A stretch of 64,000 nt of DNA from Paenibacillus polymyxa (GCF_018614975.1 NZ_JAGGNR010000039.1:23940-87939); one strand, 5' to 3'. Counted from the stretch's first letter, positions 34,493 to 44,460 are shown. Translations and numbers: made by a program. Notes: generated from the letters alone by a model not told the origin.

Positions 34493-35492
34493 GTTGTGGT
34501 TTTTGCTGATTGCCGTATTGTTTGTTGGCTTCTTCTTTTTGGAAGGTTTTGATTTTGGTGTGGGGATGTCTACAGGCATTATTGCCAAAACGGACCGCGA
34601 ACGCCGAACCCTGATTAACTCGATTGGTCCGTTCTGGGATGGTAATGAAGTATGGCTGATTACGGCGGGGGGAGCGATGTTTGCTGCCTTCCCGCACTGG
34701 TATGCCACGTTGTTCAGCGGTTTTTACCTGCCACTTGTAGTGGTGTTACTCGCCTTGATTGGCCGCGGAGTTGCTTTCGAATTCCGCAGTAAAATGAAGC
34801 AGCAGCGCTGGCGCAAAACATGGGACATCATCATTGTTGTCTCCAGTGCGCTCTTGCCGTTCCTGTTCGGCGTAGTCTTTGCCACGTTGATGAAGGGTCT
34901 GCCCATTGATGGGGAGATGCAGTTGCGTGCAGGATTCCTCGATATTGTTAATCCGTACACCGTGATTGGTGGCTTGAGCGTAACCCTGCTGTGTCTGGTT
35001 CATGGATTGCTGTTTGCATCACTACGAACAGTAGGTGATCTCAGAGAGCGTGCCTTGAAGACAGCGCAAAAATTGATGCTGCCGCTGGCTGCACTACTCG
35101 CTGTTTACGCGTTAATGACGTATTTCATGACGGATGTGTTCGCCGTACGCGGCTGGGCTCTTTGGATCATGGTTGTACTTGGCGCAGTCTCGCTTGCACT
35201 TGCGGCCTACTTTGTTCGTCAGAAGCGGGAAGGTTGGGCTTTTGGTATGACAGGGGCAGTGATTGCAATTGCCTTTGCCTCGGTCTTTATCGGACTGTTC
35301 CCAAGAGTAATGGTGAGTTCCTTTGGAGCGGCATATGACCTGACCGTATACAACGCTGCATCCGGCGCTTATTCATTGAAAGTAATGACCATTGTAGCTT
35401 GCACACTGCTGCCGTTTGTCCTCGGTTATCAGATCTGGAGTTATTATATCTTCCGCAAACGTCTGAACGAGCAGCACCATCTGGAGTACTGA
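34479..35492 (+). CDS. cydB: Cytochrome bd oxidase subunit II
   Basis: A 337-residue membrane subunit that pairs with CydA. It begins LSELWFLLIAVLFVGFFFLEGFDFGVGM, the characteristic CydB start, and has GPFWDGNEVWLITAGGAMFAAFP. The TTG at 34479 is chosen because ATGGAGG ends eight bases upstream and the protein then matches the usual family length; an in-frame ATG at 34464 would overlap that site. The start lies 14 bases inside cydA, so the genes are translationally coupled. Confidence 0.93.
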   Translation: MSLSELWFLLIAVLFVGFFFLEGFDFGVGMSTGIIAKTDRERRTLINSIGPFWDGNEVWLITAGGAMFAAFPHWYATLFSGFYLPLVVVLLALIGRGVAFEFRSKMKQQRWRKTWDIIIVVSSALLPFLFGVVFATLMKGLPIDGEMQLRAGFLDIVNPYTVIGGLSVTLLCLVHGLLFASLRTVGDLRERALKTAQKLMLPLAALLAVYALMTYFMTDVFAVRGWALWIMVVLGAVSLALAAYFVRQKREGWAFGMTGAVIAIAFASVFIGLFPRVMVSSFGAAYDLTVYNAASGAYSLKVMTIVACTLLPFVLGYQIWSYYIFRKRLNEQHHLEY

Positions 35493-35493
35493 T

Positions 35494-37401
35494 ATGGGAC
35501 GGGGGCTGCTGAAGCTGTCGGGCATCCGGCCGGTACTCGCGCTGGCCTCAGCGCTGGTGCTGCTACAGGCGATGACGATCATTATGCAAGCCAAATGGCT
35601 GGCACAGGCCATCACGGCATTGTTTGAAGGTTCATCCGTAACGGAGCAGTACCCGGTACTGCTGCTACTGGCTGCTTTTGCCGCCCGCTACGCCTTAACC
35701 TTCTGGTTACAACTCGTGACATCACGATATGCGGACAGGACAGGGACTGATCTGCGTAGACAGATGGTGGAGCAGTGGTTCAGACTTGGGCCGCGTTATG
35801 CCAAGACGGAGGGCACAGGACATCTGGTTACACTGGCACGTGAGGGAACAGCTCAATACAAGACGTATCTCGAACTATTCATTCCTCGCATGCTGGGCAT
35901 AGGATTCACACCCATCGTCATTCTGCTGTATGTGTTCAAGCTGGATCTGATGTCCGGGGTTATTCTGATGCTGACACTCCCAATCCTGATCGTGTTCATG
36001 ATTCTGATTGGTTTGGCTGCGCAGCGCAAGATAGACGGACAATTCAGATCCTACAAAGCGCTCGCTAACCATTTTGTTGATACCTTGCGTGGGCTGGAGA
36101 CGCTAAAAACATTGGGACAGAGCAAAACACACGAAGGGTCCATTCTGCGGGTCAGTCAGCGGTATCGGAAGGCAACGATGTCTACCATGCGCATGGCTTT
36201 TCTTTCTTCGTTTGCACTTGATTTCTTCACCATGCTGTCCGTTGCTTCTGTGGCGGTTGGTCTGGGATTACGTCTGACGGAAGGACATATGCTGCTTGGC
36301 CCTGCACTGACGGTACTGATTCTGGCACCCGAATATTTCCTGCCTGTACGTATGCTCGGCGCCGATTATCATGCCACATTGGACGGCAAGGAAGCCGGAG
36401 CGGCCATTAATCAGGTGATTGAACGGGGTAAAGCCGCCGAACAGAAACAGAAAGAAGCTTATACAAATGTTGTTGCACATCCGGTTACGACAGAGGACGA
36501 AGCTGCATCTACACCATCATTATCTTCGGGTAAAAGGAAAGCCGCTAGTTCGTCTATACGTGTCGTGTTGAATGATAGAACGGCTGAGGGACATCTTGAT
36601 CCTGATCTTGTTTGTACTACTTCTGATCTTGATTCTTCCTCTTCCTCAGTGTTCTCCTGGCATGAGAATAGCAGATTGGCACTAACGGATGTACAGGTAC
36701 GACACGATGATGAAGGTCCTTATTCGCTAAAGGATGTCACCTTTCAGATCACGGGTCTTGGCAAAATTGGTATTATTGGCGCCAGCGGAGCAGGCAAGTC
36801 CACGTTGATAGATGTATTGGCTGGTTTCCAGTTGCCTATTTCGGGTCAAGTATTGGCTAACGGACAGCCGGTTACACCGGATATGCTCGAATCCTGGCGA
36901 AGACAGACGGCATTTATCCCGCAGCATCCGTATATTTTCAGTGGAAGTCTGGCCGATAACGTTCGTTTCTACATGCCGGAGGCTTCGGATGCGGAAGTGG
37001 CCAAGGCCATTAGCGCAGCTGGATTAACCAAGCTACTGTCCTCATTATCCGGTGGGCTGCATGAGCCTATTGGGGCTGGCGGCAGACAGCTCAGTGGTGG
37101 GCAGGAGCAACGGGTGGCGCTGGCAAGAGCCTTGCTTAGTAAACGGAACATCCTGCTACTTGATGAACCGACAGCGCATCTGGATGTGGAAACGGAGTAT
37201 GAACTGAAACAGACGATGCTGCCGCTGTTTGAAGGCAAACTTGTTTTTTTGGCTACCCATCGTCTGCACTGGATGCCACATATGGATCGGATTATTGTTA
37301 TGGATGGCGGTACGGTGGCAGAGACAGGAACACATCAAGAATTACTGGCACGACAAGGGGTATATTATCAGATGATTCAGGCACAGATGGAGGCGATATA
37401 A
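35494..37401 (+). CDS. cydD: Thiol/heme ABC exporter subunit CydD
   Basis: A 635-residue fused membrane-ATPase half transporter required for assembly of cytochrome bd; the CydDC pair moves reductant thiols or heme across the membrane. Six helices in the first 300 residues are followed by the ATPase domain with Walker A GASGAGKST, signature LSGGQEQRVALARAL and Walker B ILLLDEPTAHLD. Between them (about residues 312-390) sits an unusual hydrophilic Ser/Thr/Glu-rich linker. The ATG follows the cydB stop by one base. The order CydD then CydC follows the usual gene order. Confidence 0.88.
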   Translation: MGRGLLKLSGIRPVLALASALVLLQAMTIIMQAKWLAQAITALFEGSSVTEQYPVLLLLAAFAARYALTFWLQLVTSRYADRTGTDLRRQMVEQWFRLGPRYAKTEGTGHLVTLAREGTAQYKTYLELFIPRMLGIGFTPIVILLYVFKLDLMSGVILMLTLPILIVFMILIGLAAQRKIDGQFRSYKALANHFVDTLRGLETLKTLGQSKTHEGSILRVSQRYRKATMSTMRMAFLSSFALDFFTMLSVASVAVGLGLRLTEGHMLLGPALTVLILAPEYFLPVRMLGADYHATLDGKEAGAAINQVIERGKAAEQKQKEAYTNVVAHPVTTEDEAASTPSLSSGKRKAASSSIRVVLNDRTAEGHLDPDLVCTTSDLDSSSSSVFSWHENSRLALTDVQVRHDDEGPYSLKDVTFQITGLGKIGIIGASGAGKSTLIDVLAGFQLPISGQVLANGQPVTPDMLESWRRQTAFIPQHPYIFSGSLADNVRFYMPEASDAEVAKAISAAGLTKLLSSLSGGLHEPIGAGGRQLSGGQEQRVALARALLSKRNILLLDEPTAHLDVETEYELKQTMLPLFEGKLVFLATHRLHWMPHMDRIIVMDGGTVAETGTHQELLARQGVYYQMIQAQMEAI

Positions 37402-37402
37402 A

Positions 37403-39340
37403 ATGAAGTCCGGATATGAACATATGGAGAACGTCCGTAACCAAAAAGAAAAAAATAGCTGGATCGCTCCGTATGTGGCACAGTACCGCTGGAGATTCAT
37501 TGTGGTCATTGCGCTGGGCACATGCGCTGCCTTATGTGCGGTATTGTTGCTGTTTACCTCCGGATTTCTGATCTCCAAGTCTGCGCTGCGTCCTGAAAAT
37601 ATTCTGATGGTGTATGTACCTATTGTTGGGGTACGTGCATTTGGGATATTCCGCGCCGTGTTTCGATATATCGAGCGATTGGCAGGACATGATGCGGTAC
37701 TGCGTGTATTGGCCGATCAACGGGTGAAGTTATATCGCATTCTGGAACCACAGGCCCTGTTCCTGCGCTCTCGTATGCAGACAGGAGATGTACTCGGAGC
37801 ACTCGCCGATGATGTGGAGCGGTTGCAAGATATCTATCTGCGCACCGTGTTTCCCGCCGTTACCGCGCTTGTGATGTACGGTGCAGCTGTGATTGCTTTT
37901 GGCAGTGTGGATCTGGGATTTGCGGTGTGGATGGGCTTGTATATGTTATTTCTCGTTGCCGTGTTACCTGCGATTTCCCTGAAAGTAACGTGGAAATGGC
38001 GTGTGCGGCTGAAAAAGGAAAATAGCAGGTTGTACACCCGTCTGACTGACGGCGTACTTGGACTGGGGGATTGGCTTGCAAGTGGACGGGCAGCGGAATT
38101 TGTTCAGCAGCAGGAAGAGGAAGAAGAACAGGTCGATGCAGTTCGTCGCAAGTTGCGACGCTGGACACGCTGGCGTGATCTGATGGCTCAGTGTGTCATT
38201 GGCCTGATGGTAGTATCGGTTACGTTATGGGCCGGAAATGCTGCTTCTATCGGGCAATTACCTGCCGTGATGATTGCTGCTTTTGTACTGGTGTTATTTC
38301 CGCTTACGGAATCACTTCTGCCTGTAGGGGATGCTGTGGAGCATCTTCCACAGTACCGGGAATCGCTGGAGCGCTTGAAACAGCTGGAATGGAAAGGGTA
38401 TCTTCCGGGGCAGAGTGGAGCGGACGATGTTGATGGAACGGGTGACTCGATCTCTGTAGTAAAAAACGGCAACGTGATGGCTGGACAGCCATCGGAGTCC
38501 TTGCCAGTTGTGAATGATATTCTGGACAGACGAATTCGTCTTCGCATTCCACCCAAACTAAGAGCAGATATCGAGATCAATCACGTTAGTTACCGTTATG
38601 CATCGGATGATACCTATGCCGTACAGGATGTATCCCTTCATCTGCCACAAGGCAAACGTCTAGCTATCCTTGGACGAAGTGGCGGCGGCAAATCAACCTT
38701 GTTGAAGCTGATTCAAGGGGCCTTGCTCCCGTCTGCGGGGAACGTTCTGATCAATGATTTGCCTGTGCAGACCCTGGGCGAAAGTGTGCCTGATGTCATT
38801 GCAGTGCTGAATCAGAGCCCACACCTGTTCGATACCACGGTAGCCAATAATTTACGGATTGGGCGTCCACATGCAACGGATGAGGAGATTCGTCAAGTGG
38901 CCGCGCAAGTCGGTTTATCCAGTCTGATCGAATCCTTGCCGCAGCGATATGATACGCCAATGCTGGAGACGGGGCTGCGTTTCTCCGGTGGGGAGAGGCA
39001 ACGAATCGCTCTGGCCCGGGTACTGCTCCGGGAGACACCTGTTGTGATATTTGATGAACCAACCGTTGGGCTTGATCCGGTGACAGAACGAGAGTTGATG
39101 CGGACCATCCTGGACAGTTTGCAAGGCAAAACCATGATCTGGGTCACCCATCACCTGATTGGTGCGGAACAGATGGACGAACTTATTTTTATGGAAAATG
39201 GAAAGATAGCCATGCAGGGTTCTCACGAACAACTGCTGGCTGGGGAAGAGCGATACCGCCGTCTCATTGAACTTGATCGGCCGGGGTGGTCTGACTTGCA
39301 GACAGTAGAGGGCAAGCTGCCTACTGCCGCTTCCAGATAG
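37403..39340 (+). CDS. cydC: Thiol/heme ABC exporter subunit CydC
   Basis: A 645-residue half transporter that pairs with CydD. Six helices are followed by a polar linker (about residues 340-385) and an ATPase domain with Walker A GRSGGGKST, signature RFSGGERQRIALARVLL and Walker B VVIFDEPTVGLD, with H-loop VTHH. GGAGG in the end of cydD precedes the ATG at 37403, one base past the cydD stop. It is the last gene of cydABCD. Confidence 0.88.
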   Translation: MKSGYEHMENVRNQKEKNSWIAPYVAQYRWRFIVVIALGTCAALCAVLLLFTSGFLISKSALRPENILMVYVPIVGVRAFGIFRAVFRYIERLAGHDAVLRVLADQRVKLYRILEPQALFLRSRMQTGDVLGALADDVERLQDIYLRTVFPAVTALVMYGAAVIAFGSVDLGFAVWMGLYMLFLVAVLPAISLKVTWKWRVRLKKENSRLYTRLTDGVLGLGDWLASGRAAEFVQQQEEEEEQVDAVRRKLRRWTRWRDLMAQCVIGLMVVSVTLWAGNAASIGQLPAVMIAAFVLVLFPLTESLLPVGDAVEHLPQYRESLERLKQLEWKGYLPGQSGADDVDGTGDSISVVKNGNVMAGQPSESLPVVNDILDRRIRLRIPPKLRADIEINHVSYRYASDDTYAVQDVSLHLPQGKRLAILGRSGGGKSTLLKLIQGALLPSAGNVLINDLPVQTLGESVPDVIAVLNQSPHLFDTTVANNLRIGRPHATDEEIRQVAAQVGLSSLIESLPQRYDTPMLETGLRFSGGERQRIALARVLLRETPVVIFDEPTVGLDPVTERELMRTILDSLQGKTMIWVTHHLIGAEQMDELIFMENGKIAMQGSHEQLLAGEERYRRLIELDRPGWSDLQTVEGKLPTAASR

Positions 39341-39452
39341 CAGGAGTTTTCTCGGTATAACCATGATCTCAGAGCAGGACTGTCCGTTCACTCAGCATCG
39401 CAAATGGAAGCGAATAGCGTGTCTCAGGTTTATAAAACAAAATAACACAAAC

Positions 39453-39499
39453 AAGGGATGTCCCCTGTCATATTCATGACTTATGGGCATCCCCTTTTT
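39453..39499 (+). terminator. Rho-independent terminator after cydC
   Basis: GGGATGTCCC and GGGCATCCC pair, with an inner GTCAT/ATGAC stem, followed by five T residues. Confidence 0.8.
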
Positions 39500-39583
39500 G
39501 CTTCTTGGTGTGGAGTTTTATGAAAAATCGCTATGTCTATGATGTGAATTGATCTGCAGCAGCCAGTCCCAAAGACTTAACGC

Positions 39584-40615
39584 TCAGATTTCCTGTGCCA
39601 GCAGCATGGCTGTGCCACAGGATTGACGCACAACCAGTTCCGGCTCTACTTTAATGCAACGATTATCCATTTGCTTGTTCATCAGATCGAACAGAATCAT
39701 GGCGGCAAGGCGTCCAATTTTGTCCGTATCCTGCTTGACGGTTGTTAGCGATGGATCGGTATAACGGCAGGCTTCGATATCGTCACAACCTGCCACAGCT
39801 ATATCTTCTGGAATGCGTAACCCCACTTCCTTAAAGGCGCGAATAGCTCCAAAGGCAAGTAGATCTGTGGCTGCAAACACGGCACGTGGCAGAGTTTTGC
39901 AGGCGAGCATTTTCTTGGCCGCTTCGTATCCATCCGCTGCGGCATAATCTTTGCTGTATACAACCCACTCGGGCTTTTCATCAAGACTAAACTGATTTAG
40001 TGAACGTTTGAAAGCCCTCTCTCTCTGTTGCATCACAAGAGAAGCGCGCTCCAGCCCGATAAAACCAACATCTCGATAACCGTTCATATAAAATTGTTCT
40101 ACAACTTTGGTTGAGATCTTATCGTTATCGGACATGATGTAACAGGAGCTTTGTCCTGTTAGCTCGATATCTATTCCGATACAAGGAATCGGGCTGGCAT
40201 CCAGGTCGAATATGCTGCTCTCGACCTCATCCCCCGCAATAATAATACAGCCATCCACTTGAAAATACTTGGATCTCGCCAAGTAGTCCTCACCCTGATC
40301 CAGAAACTTCTCATTCGAGAAGAAGAGTAGATCGTATCCAAGCAAGCCAATTTGTTTCTTAAACGCATTGATAACCTGTACGAAGAAAGGGTGACTGAAA
40401 TCCACGTTCAGCTTCCCTGCAAATACAACGCCAACGAGGCTGGATTTTTTGGTCGCCAGCGTTTTGGCTGAAGAAGATGGACGATAGCCTGTCTCTTCCA
40501 TAATTTTAAGTACACGCTGGCGAGTTTCCTCGCCGATATCTGGATAGTTATTGATAATTTTGGACACCGTGGCTACAGACACGCCAGCTAAACTTGCTAT
40601 CGTTTTGATATTCAT
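39584..40615 (-). CDS. LacI family transcriptional regulator
   Basis: A 343-residue repressor. The N-terminal LacI helix-turn-helix reads IKTIASLAGVSVATVSKIINNYPDIGEETRQRVL, followed by the hinge GYRPSSSAKTLATKKS. The effector domain has the periplasmic-binding fold (VGVVFAGKL, GFIGLERASLVMQQRERAF, and the late IAVAGCDDIEACRYTDPSLTTV). The start at 40615 is chosen because CGAGGG precedes it and the HTH then begins at residue 3. A related inverted repeat sits in front of this gene and in front of the divergent sugar importer, so it probably controls both. Confidence 0.92.
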   Translation of the reverse strand: MNIKTIASLAGVSVATVSKIINNYPDIGEETRQRVLKIMEETGYRPSSSAKTLATKKSSLVGVVFAGKLNVDFSHPFFVQVINAFKKQIGLLGYDLLFFSNEKFLDQGEDYLARSKYFQVDGCIIIAGDEVESSIFDLDASPIPCIGIDIELTGQSSCYIMSDNDKISTKVVEQFYMNGYRDVGFIGLERASLVMQQRERAFKRSLNQFSLDEKPEWVVYSKDYAAADGYEAAKKMLACKTLPRAVFAATDLLAFGAIRAFKEVGLRIPEDIAVAGCDDIEACRYTDPSLTTVKQDTDKIGRLAAMILFDLMNKQMDNRCIKVEPELVVRQSCGTAMLLAQEI

Positions 40616-40631
40616 AAACATCCCTCGGATT

Positions 40632-40647
40632 CCTAAACTAGTTTCGT
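40632..40647 (-). promoter_or_regulatory. Probable LacI autoregulatory operator
   Basis: On the minus strand ACGAAACTAGTTTAGG matches the importer operator ACGAAACTGATTTCGT at 12 of 16 positions. It lies just upstream of the lacI start. Confidence 0.6.
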
Positions 40648-41007
40648 AAACTGGGGCTGTATCGGTTTTTTCGCTTTCTTGCAAGTATTCTATGCTACAT
40701 AGACCGGAGAGTCAACAGCAGAGAGAGGGTTTCACACTTGAAATGATATGCATCCATAGGTTTTAAGAGATCAAGGAGGTTTGTCACGAAAATAAAGAAG
40801 AATTTTAGCTCGTAATCTTAATTGTTTTACAGATTTTTATTTCATTTAAAGGAATACCTGGTTATCTGGGACTTTACATGAAATCATGTCATGTGCTGTG
40901 TTTCGTAACTTTTGTGAAAAGTTAACTTAATTTCAAACGTATATAAAGATAAAAAAAGCTTTTATCAAGCGGGTAGGAACATAAAAAACAAAAAAACAAA
41001 ATGACTA

Positions 41008-41065
41008 TTTACAAAATAAAGAGCTGAAGTCATAATAAGGGTGGAATTAACGAAACTGATTTCGT
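41008..41065 (+). promoter_or_regulatory. Promoter and LacI operator of the sugar importer
   Basis: TTTACA at 41008-41013 and CATAAT at 41031-41036 are 17 bases apart. ACGAAACTGATTTCGT at 41050-41065 is a palindrome (ACGAAA/TTTCGT) placed just after the expected transcription start, where a bound repressor would block elongation. The rest of the 480-base AT-rich gap upstream shows no gene. Confidence 0.75.
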
Positions 41066-41098
41066 AGATTTAATTCAAAAATTTGGGGGGCAACGAAA

Positions 41099-42442
41099 AT
41101 GAAGAAAATGACTTTAGCCATTGTACTTGTAACCGCTTTATTATGTGTGCTCGCCGCTTGTAGTAGCAGCTCTTCGGAATTAGAAGGAACTCAGGCTACA
41201 GACAGCAGCAAAAAAGTCACCTTGAAGATCATTCACTGGCAGCAAGAGAATATTAACAACTACATCAAAGAGTTTAATACGAAATTTGAAGCGAAATATC
41301 CGGACGTAAAGGTGGAATATACTACGGTTCCGGCAGACGCGACTTACGATCAGTTGATGCAAACACGGATGAACGCCGGAAGTAATGGGGACGTGGATAT
41401 TATTCCACTCAAATCAAGCTTTGTAGGCGCTCCGCAGGAATGGTCCAGTGGTGCTGCTGATCCGATGTGGAAGCAATGGATCGATGCCGGGTTAATCAGT
41501 GATCTGTCTGATCAATCTTTTATCAAAAACTACAATGAAGCGGATGTACAGAACGCAATGACGTATAACGATAAGGTGTACGGTGTAAACATGGGCAAGG
41601 TGGCATTCACAGGACTGTTCTACAATAAGGAACTCTTCGCAAAATATAATCTGGAGATCCCTACAACCTGGGATGAATTGCAACATGTTATCAAAGTGTT
41701 CAAAGACAATGGTGTCGAAGCGCTGGGTCTGGCGGGTAAAGATGTATGGCCAATAGGTCTTGCGGTGCAAGGGCTTCAGGCCTCTATTCATGATGATCAG
41801 CTTGCTTATATCAAAGGTCTATGGACTGGTGAAACCAAGCTGACTGATCCGGTTCAACTTGAAGTCTTGCAGAAATCTCAGGATCTGATGAACAATGCAA
41901 TGCCTGGTTTCATGGGTATTGACTACGGAACATTGCCCAGTTTGTTCGCTACAGGCAAGGTGGCTATGATTGCTGACGGCACTTGGGATGCAACAACAAT
42001 TCAAACGGCCAACCCTGATCTGAAGTTTGGGTATTTCCCAATTCCAGGTAGCAATGATGCAGCCAAGAACAAAAATCTGGCGGGTAAATACGATATGACC
42101 TGGATGGTGGTGGATAACTCACCGAACAAGGATTACGCAATGAAATGGCTTGATATGTTATCGGAGAAAGAGAACTACACGGAATTTGTGAATGCAGCCG
42201 GCTTCCTGCCCACACAGCCTGATGTGGAGATGACAAGTGAGTTTATCCAAGGCATTCAGCCTTACCTGGAGGACTTTAAACTTTCTTGGGATCAGTTGTT
42301 CATTAACCGTCAGAATGTAGGACAGTACATTTCTGAGGCCAGCGTTCACGCAGAGATGCTCAAACCAGCCGGGCCGATTGCAACACCGGAAGAGCTTGCA
42401 GGTAAATCCCAAGCGGACTGGGATGCTGCTGCTCCAAAGTAA
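41099..42442 (+). CDS. Extracellular solute-binding lipoprotein of a carbohydrate ABC importer
   Basis: A 447-residue family 1 solute-binding lipoprotein with lipobox LAAC (Cys21) and a Ser-rich linker. Features are KIIHWQQENINNYIKEFN, GVNMGKVAFTGLFYNKELF, PTTWDEL and MIADGTWDATT. GGGGGGCAACGAAA precedes the ATG. It heads an importer with two permease genes and no ATPase gene. A hairpin between it and the permease genes probably makes the lipoprotein mRNA more abundant. Control by the adjacent LacI repressor is supported by the operator pair. Confidence 0.9.
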   Translation: MKKMTLAIVLVTALLCVLAACSSSSSELEGTQATDSSKKVTLKIIHWQQENINNYIKEFNTKFEAKYPDVKVEYTTVPADATYDQLMQTRMNAGSNGDVDIIPLKSSFVGAPQEWSSGAADPMWKQWIDAGLISDLSDQSFIKNYNEADVQNAMTYNDKVYGVNMGKVAFTGLFYNKELFAKYNLEIPTTWDELQHVIKVFKDNGVEALGLAGKDVWPIGLAVQGLQASIHDDQLAYIKGLWTGETKLTDPVQLEVLQKSQDLMNNAMPGFMGIDYGTLPSLFATGKVAMIADGTWDATTIQTANPDLKFGYFPIPGSNDAAKNKNLAGKYDMTWMVVDNSPNKDYAMKWLDMLSEKENYTEFVNAAGFLPTQPDVEMTSEFIQGIQPYLEDFKLSWDQLFINRQNVGQYISEASVHAEMLKPAGPIATPEELAGKSQADWDAAAPK

Positions 42443-42484
42443 TTCATAATCATTTATATTCATGGCACAAGTTGGCCGTATGCG

Positions 42485-42541
42485 CCGGAATAGCGCTCGG
42501 GTCTGAGCCTTCAGGCCAGACAAGGCTGTTATTCCGGTTTT
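42485..42541 (+). terminator. Intra-operon hairpin, partial terminator or mRNA stabiliser
   Basis: An outer stem CCGGAATA/TATTCCGG-type (CCGGAATAGC with GCTGTTATTCCGG) encloses a second stem GTCTG-AGCCT...AGGC-CAGAC and is followed by TTTTC. Located between the solute-binding and permease genes. Confidence 0.65.
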
Positions 42542-42580
42542 CTTATGTCTTAGTTTTACCCCATGAAAGGTGTGAGGACG

Positions 42581-43474
42581 ATGTATCCGTTTGGGAAAGG
42601 TAAGGCAAGATTGATTCCTTATCTGTATTTGAGCATTCCGTTGTTACTTTATGTCGTGTTTGGCTTCGGTCCATCACTTGTGACGATACTGTTTTCGTTT
42701 ACAGATGCTACTGGTGTTCGGGGCCAGGAATGGAGCTTTATCGGCTTTGAAAACTATAAAACATTTTTTGGTGCATCCAATGCTGGGGACCGAATAGATG
42801 CTATTGGGCGATCCTTATACTTTGCGTTTGCTGTTGTGATCATACAAAATGCAGTGGGTTTGTTTATAGCGATTTTGATCAATAAAAAGCTTAGAGGCGA
42901 TAAATTATATCGCGCAGTATTCTTTTTGCCAGTGGTGCTGGGGGTTACTGTGTCTGGACTCATTTGGCAACTCGTTGCAAATCCGCTGGGCGGACCAGCC
43001 CAGTCCTTTCTGAATTTCTTTGGTACCAGTTCCAACTTTTTTGGCGATTATAATATTGCCTTTGAATTGATTATTTTTGTTCAAATCTGGATGTACATGG
43101 GTTACTCCATGACGATTTTTCTTGCAGGTCTGCAGTCCATTCCGAGCGATCTGTATGAGGCGGGTTACATGGATGGTGCTTCGGGATGGAAAGCATTTAC
43201 GAACATTACATTCCCCATGATTGCTCCTGCATTCACGGTTAACATGCTCTTGTCTATCATAGGGGCATTGCAAACCTTTGATATTATCTATGTACTTACA
43301 GGCGGCAAGTTCAATACAACGACGCTTGCGTTTGATGTTTATGCTACGGCATTTGGCACAGGAACGGCTGATTACGGTTTGGCTTCTGCTGTCGCGATGA
43401 TTCAGTTCCTCTTTGTATTTACCATATCGATGGTCGCTTTATTTTATCTTCGCAGAAGAGAGGTGGAAGCGTAA
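42581..43474 (+). CDS. MalF-type sugar ABC transporter permease
   Basis: A 297-residue permease with six predicted helices and the EAA loop YEAGYMDGASGW followed by NITFPM. The ATG at 42581 follows AAAGGTG and GTGAGG; an in-frame ATG at 42563 has no ribosome binding site. The stop overlaps the next start in TAATG. Confidence 0.88.
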   Translation: MYPFGKGKARLIPYLYLSIPLLLYVVFGFGPSLVTILFSFTDATGVRGQEWSFIGFENYKTFFGASNAGDRIDAIGRSLYFAFAVVIIQNAVGLFIAILINKKLRGDKLYRAVFFLPVVLGVTVSGLIWQLVANPLGGPAQSFLNFFGTSSNFFGDYNIAFELIIFVQIWMYMGYSMTIFLAGLQSIPSDLYEAGYMDGASGWKAFTNITFPMIAPAFTVNMLLSIIGALQTFDIIYVLTGGKFNTTTLAFDVYATAFGTGTADYGLASAVAMIQFLFVFTISMVALFYLRRREVEA

Positions 43475-44292
43475 TGAAACAGAGCCAAACGTCCAGAATG
43501 GTCAGCTATGTCATCGTTCTGCTCATGCTTGCGTTGTACGTTTTCCCTCTGTTCTATCTGTTCAATGTATCCATGAAGACACAGACAGAGTATCTGCTCG
43601 ATCCTGTAGCTCTTACCGAAGGGATCCGGTTTGAGAACTTTTCCGAAGCATGGAACAAAGGGAACTTCTCTCAGTATATGTGGAACAGTGTGCTCTATAC
43701 AGGGATGTCCACCCTGCTGACGTTGATTTTATCTATATTTGCTGCATTCCCGCTTGCACGCAGATATGTTAAATTCAGCACACTCATTTATATTTTCTTT
43801 CTGATTTCCATGTACCTACCCAACCCGCTCATTCCGCAGTTTTCCCTGATCAATAATCTGGGTCTTTACAACACCCAAATTGGGTACATCTTATTGAAGA
43901 CGACAGGTACGGGCATTGCCTTTCTCATGTTTGTGGGTTATATCAAATCCGTATCACGTGAGCTGGATGAGGCGGCGGCCATGGACGGGAGTGGATATAC
44001 ACGTTATCTGTTCACGATCCTTGTTCCGTTGATGAAGCCAATCCTGGCAACAGGCATTATTCTCACCGCGATTGGTGTATGGAACGATATTATCGGGCCG
44101 ACCATTTATTTATCTGATCCGAATTATCAGCCGGTAACCAAAGGACTCTTCACATTTTATGGACAATACATGAACAACTGGCCGCTGCTCGCCTGTGGCA
44201 TTCTGATTGTTACCTTGCCACTGGTTGTCCTGTACGTTGCTCTGCAACGGTTCATTGTGGGAGGCGCTATGGCCGGGGCTGTTAAATCTTAA
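43474..44292 (+). CDS. MalG-type sugar ABC transporter permease
   Basis: A 272-residue permease with six helices, the EAA loop DEAAAMDGSGYTRYLF followed by TILVPLM, and C-terminal IVGGAMAGAVKS. It is translationally coupled to the preceding permease and ends the LacI-controlled importer. Confidence 0.9.
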   Translation: MKQSQTSRMVSYVIVLLMLALYVFPLFYLFNVSMKTQTEYLLDPVALTEGIRFENFSEAWNKGNFSQYMWNSVLYTGMSTLLTLILSIFAAFPLARRYVKFSTLIYIFFLISMYLPNPLIPQFSLINNLGLYNTQIGYILLKTTGTGIAFLMFVGYIKSVSRELDEAAAMDGSGYTRYLFTILVPLMKPILATGIILTAIGVWNDIIGPTIYLSDPNYQPVTKGLFTFYGQYMNNWPLLACGILIVTLPLVVLYVALQRFIVGGAMAGAVKS

Positions 44293-44407
44293 TACAGTTC
44301 AGGTGCAGGAGTTAACAAGGTATGCTTCGGGGGCGCGGGGGCAGACATTGCATCCTTCGCCTGATCGGGCAGGCCAGCATATGGAGTGCTACACATGGAT
44401 TGAACCG

Positions 44408-44460
44408 CAAACAAGGAAGCAACCCTCATCGTAGCGAAGGTTGCTTCCTTGTTTGGTTTT
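44408..44460. terminator. Strong hairpin terminator between convergent genes
   Basis: CAAACAAGGAAGCAACC and GGTTGCTTCCTTGTTTG pair perfectly over 17 bases and are followed by a T-rich stretch on the + strand. It lies between the importer and the convergent MraY-like gene. Confidence 0.9.
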
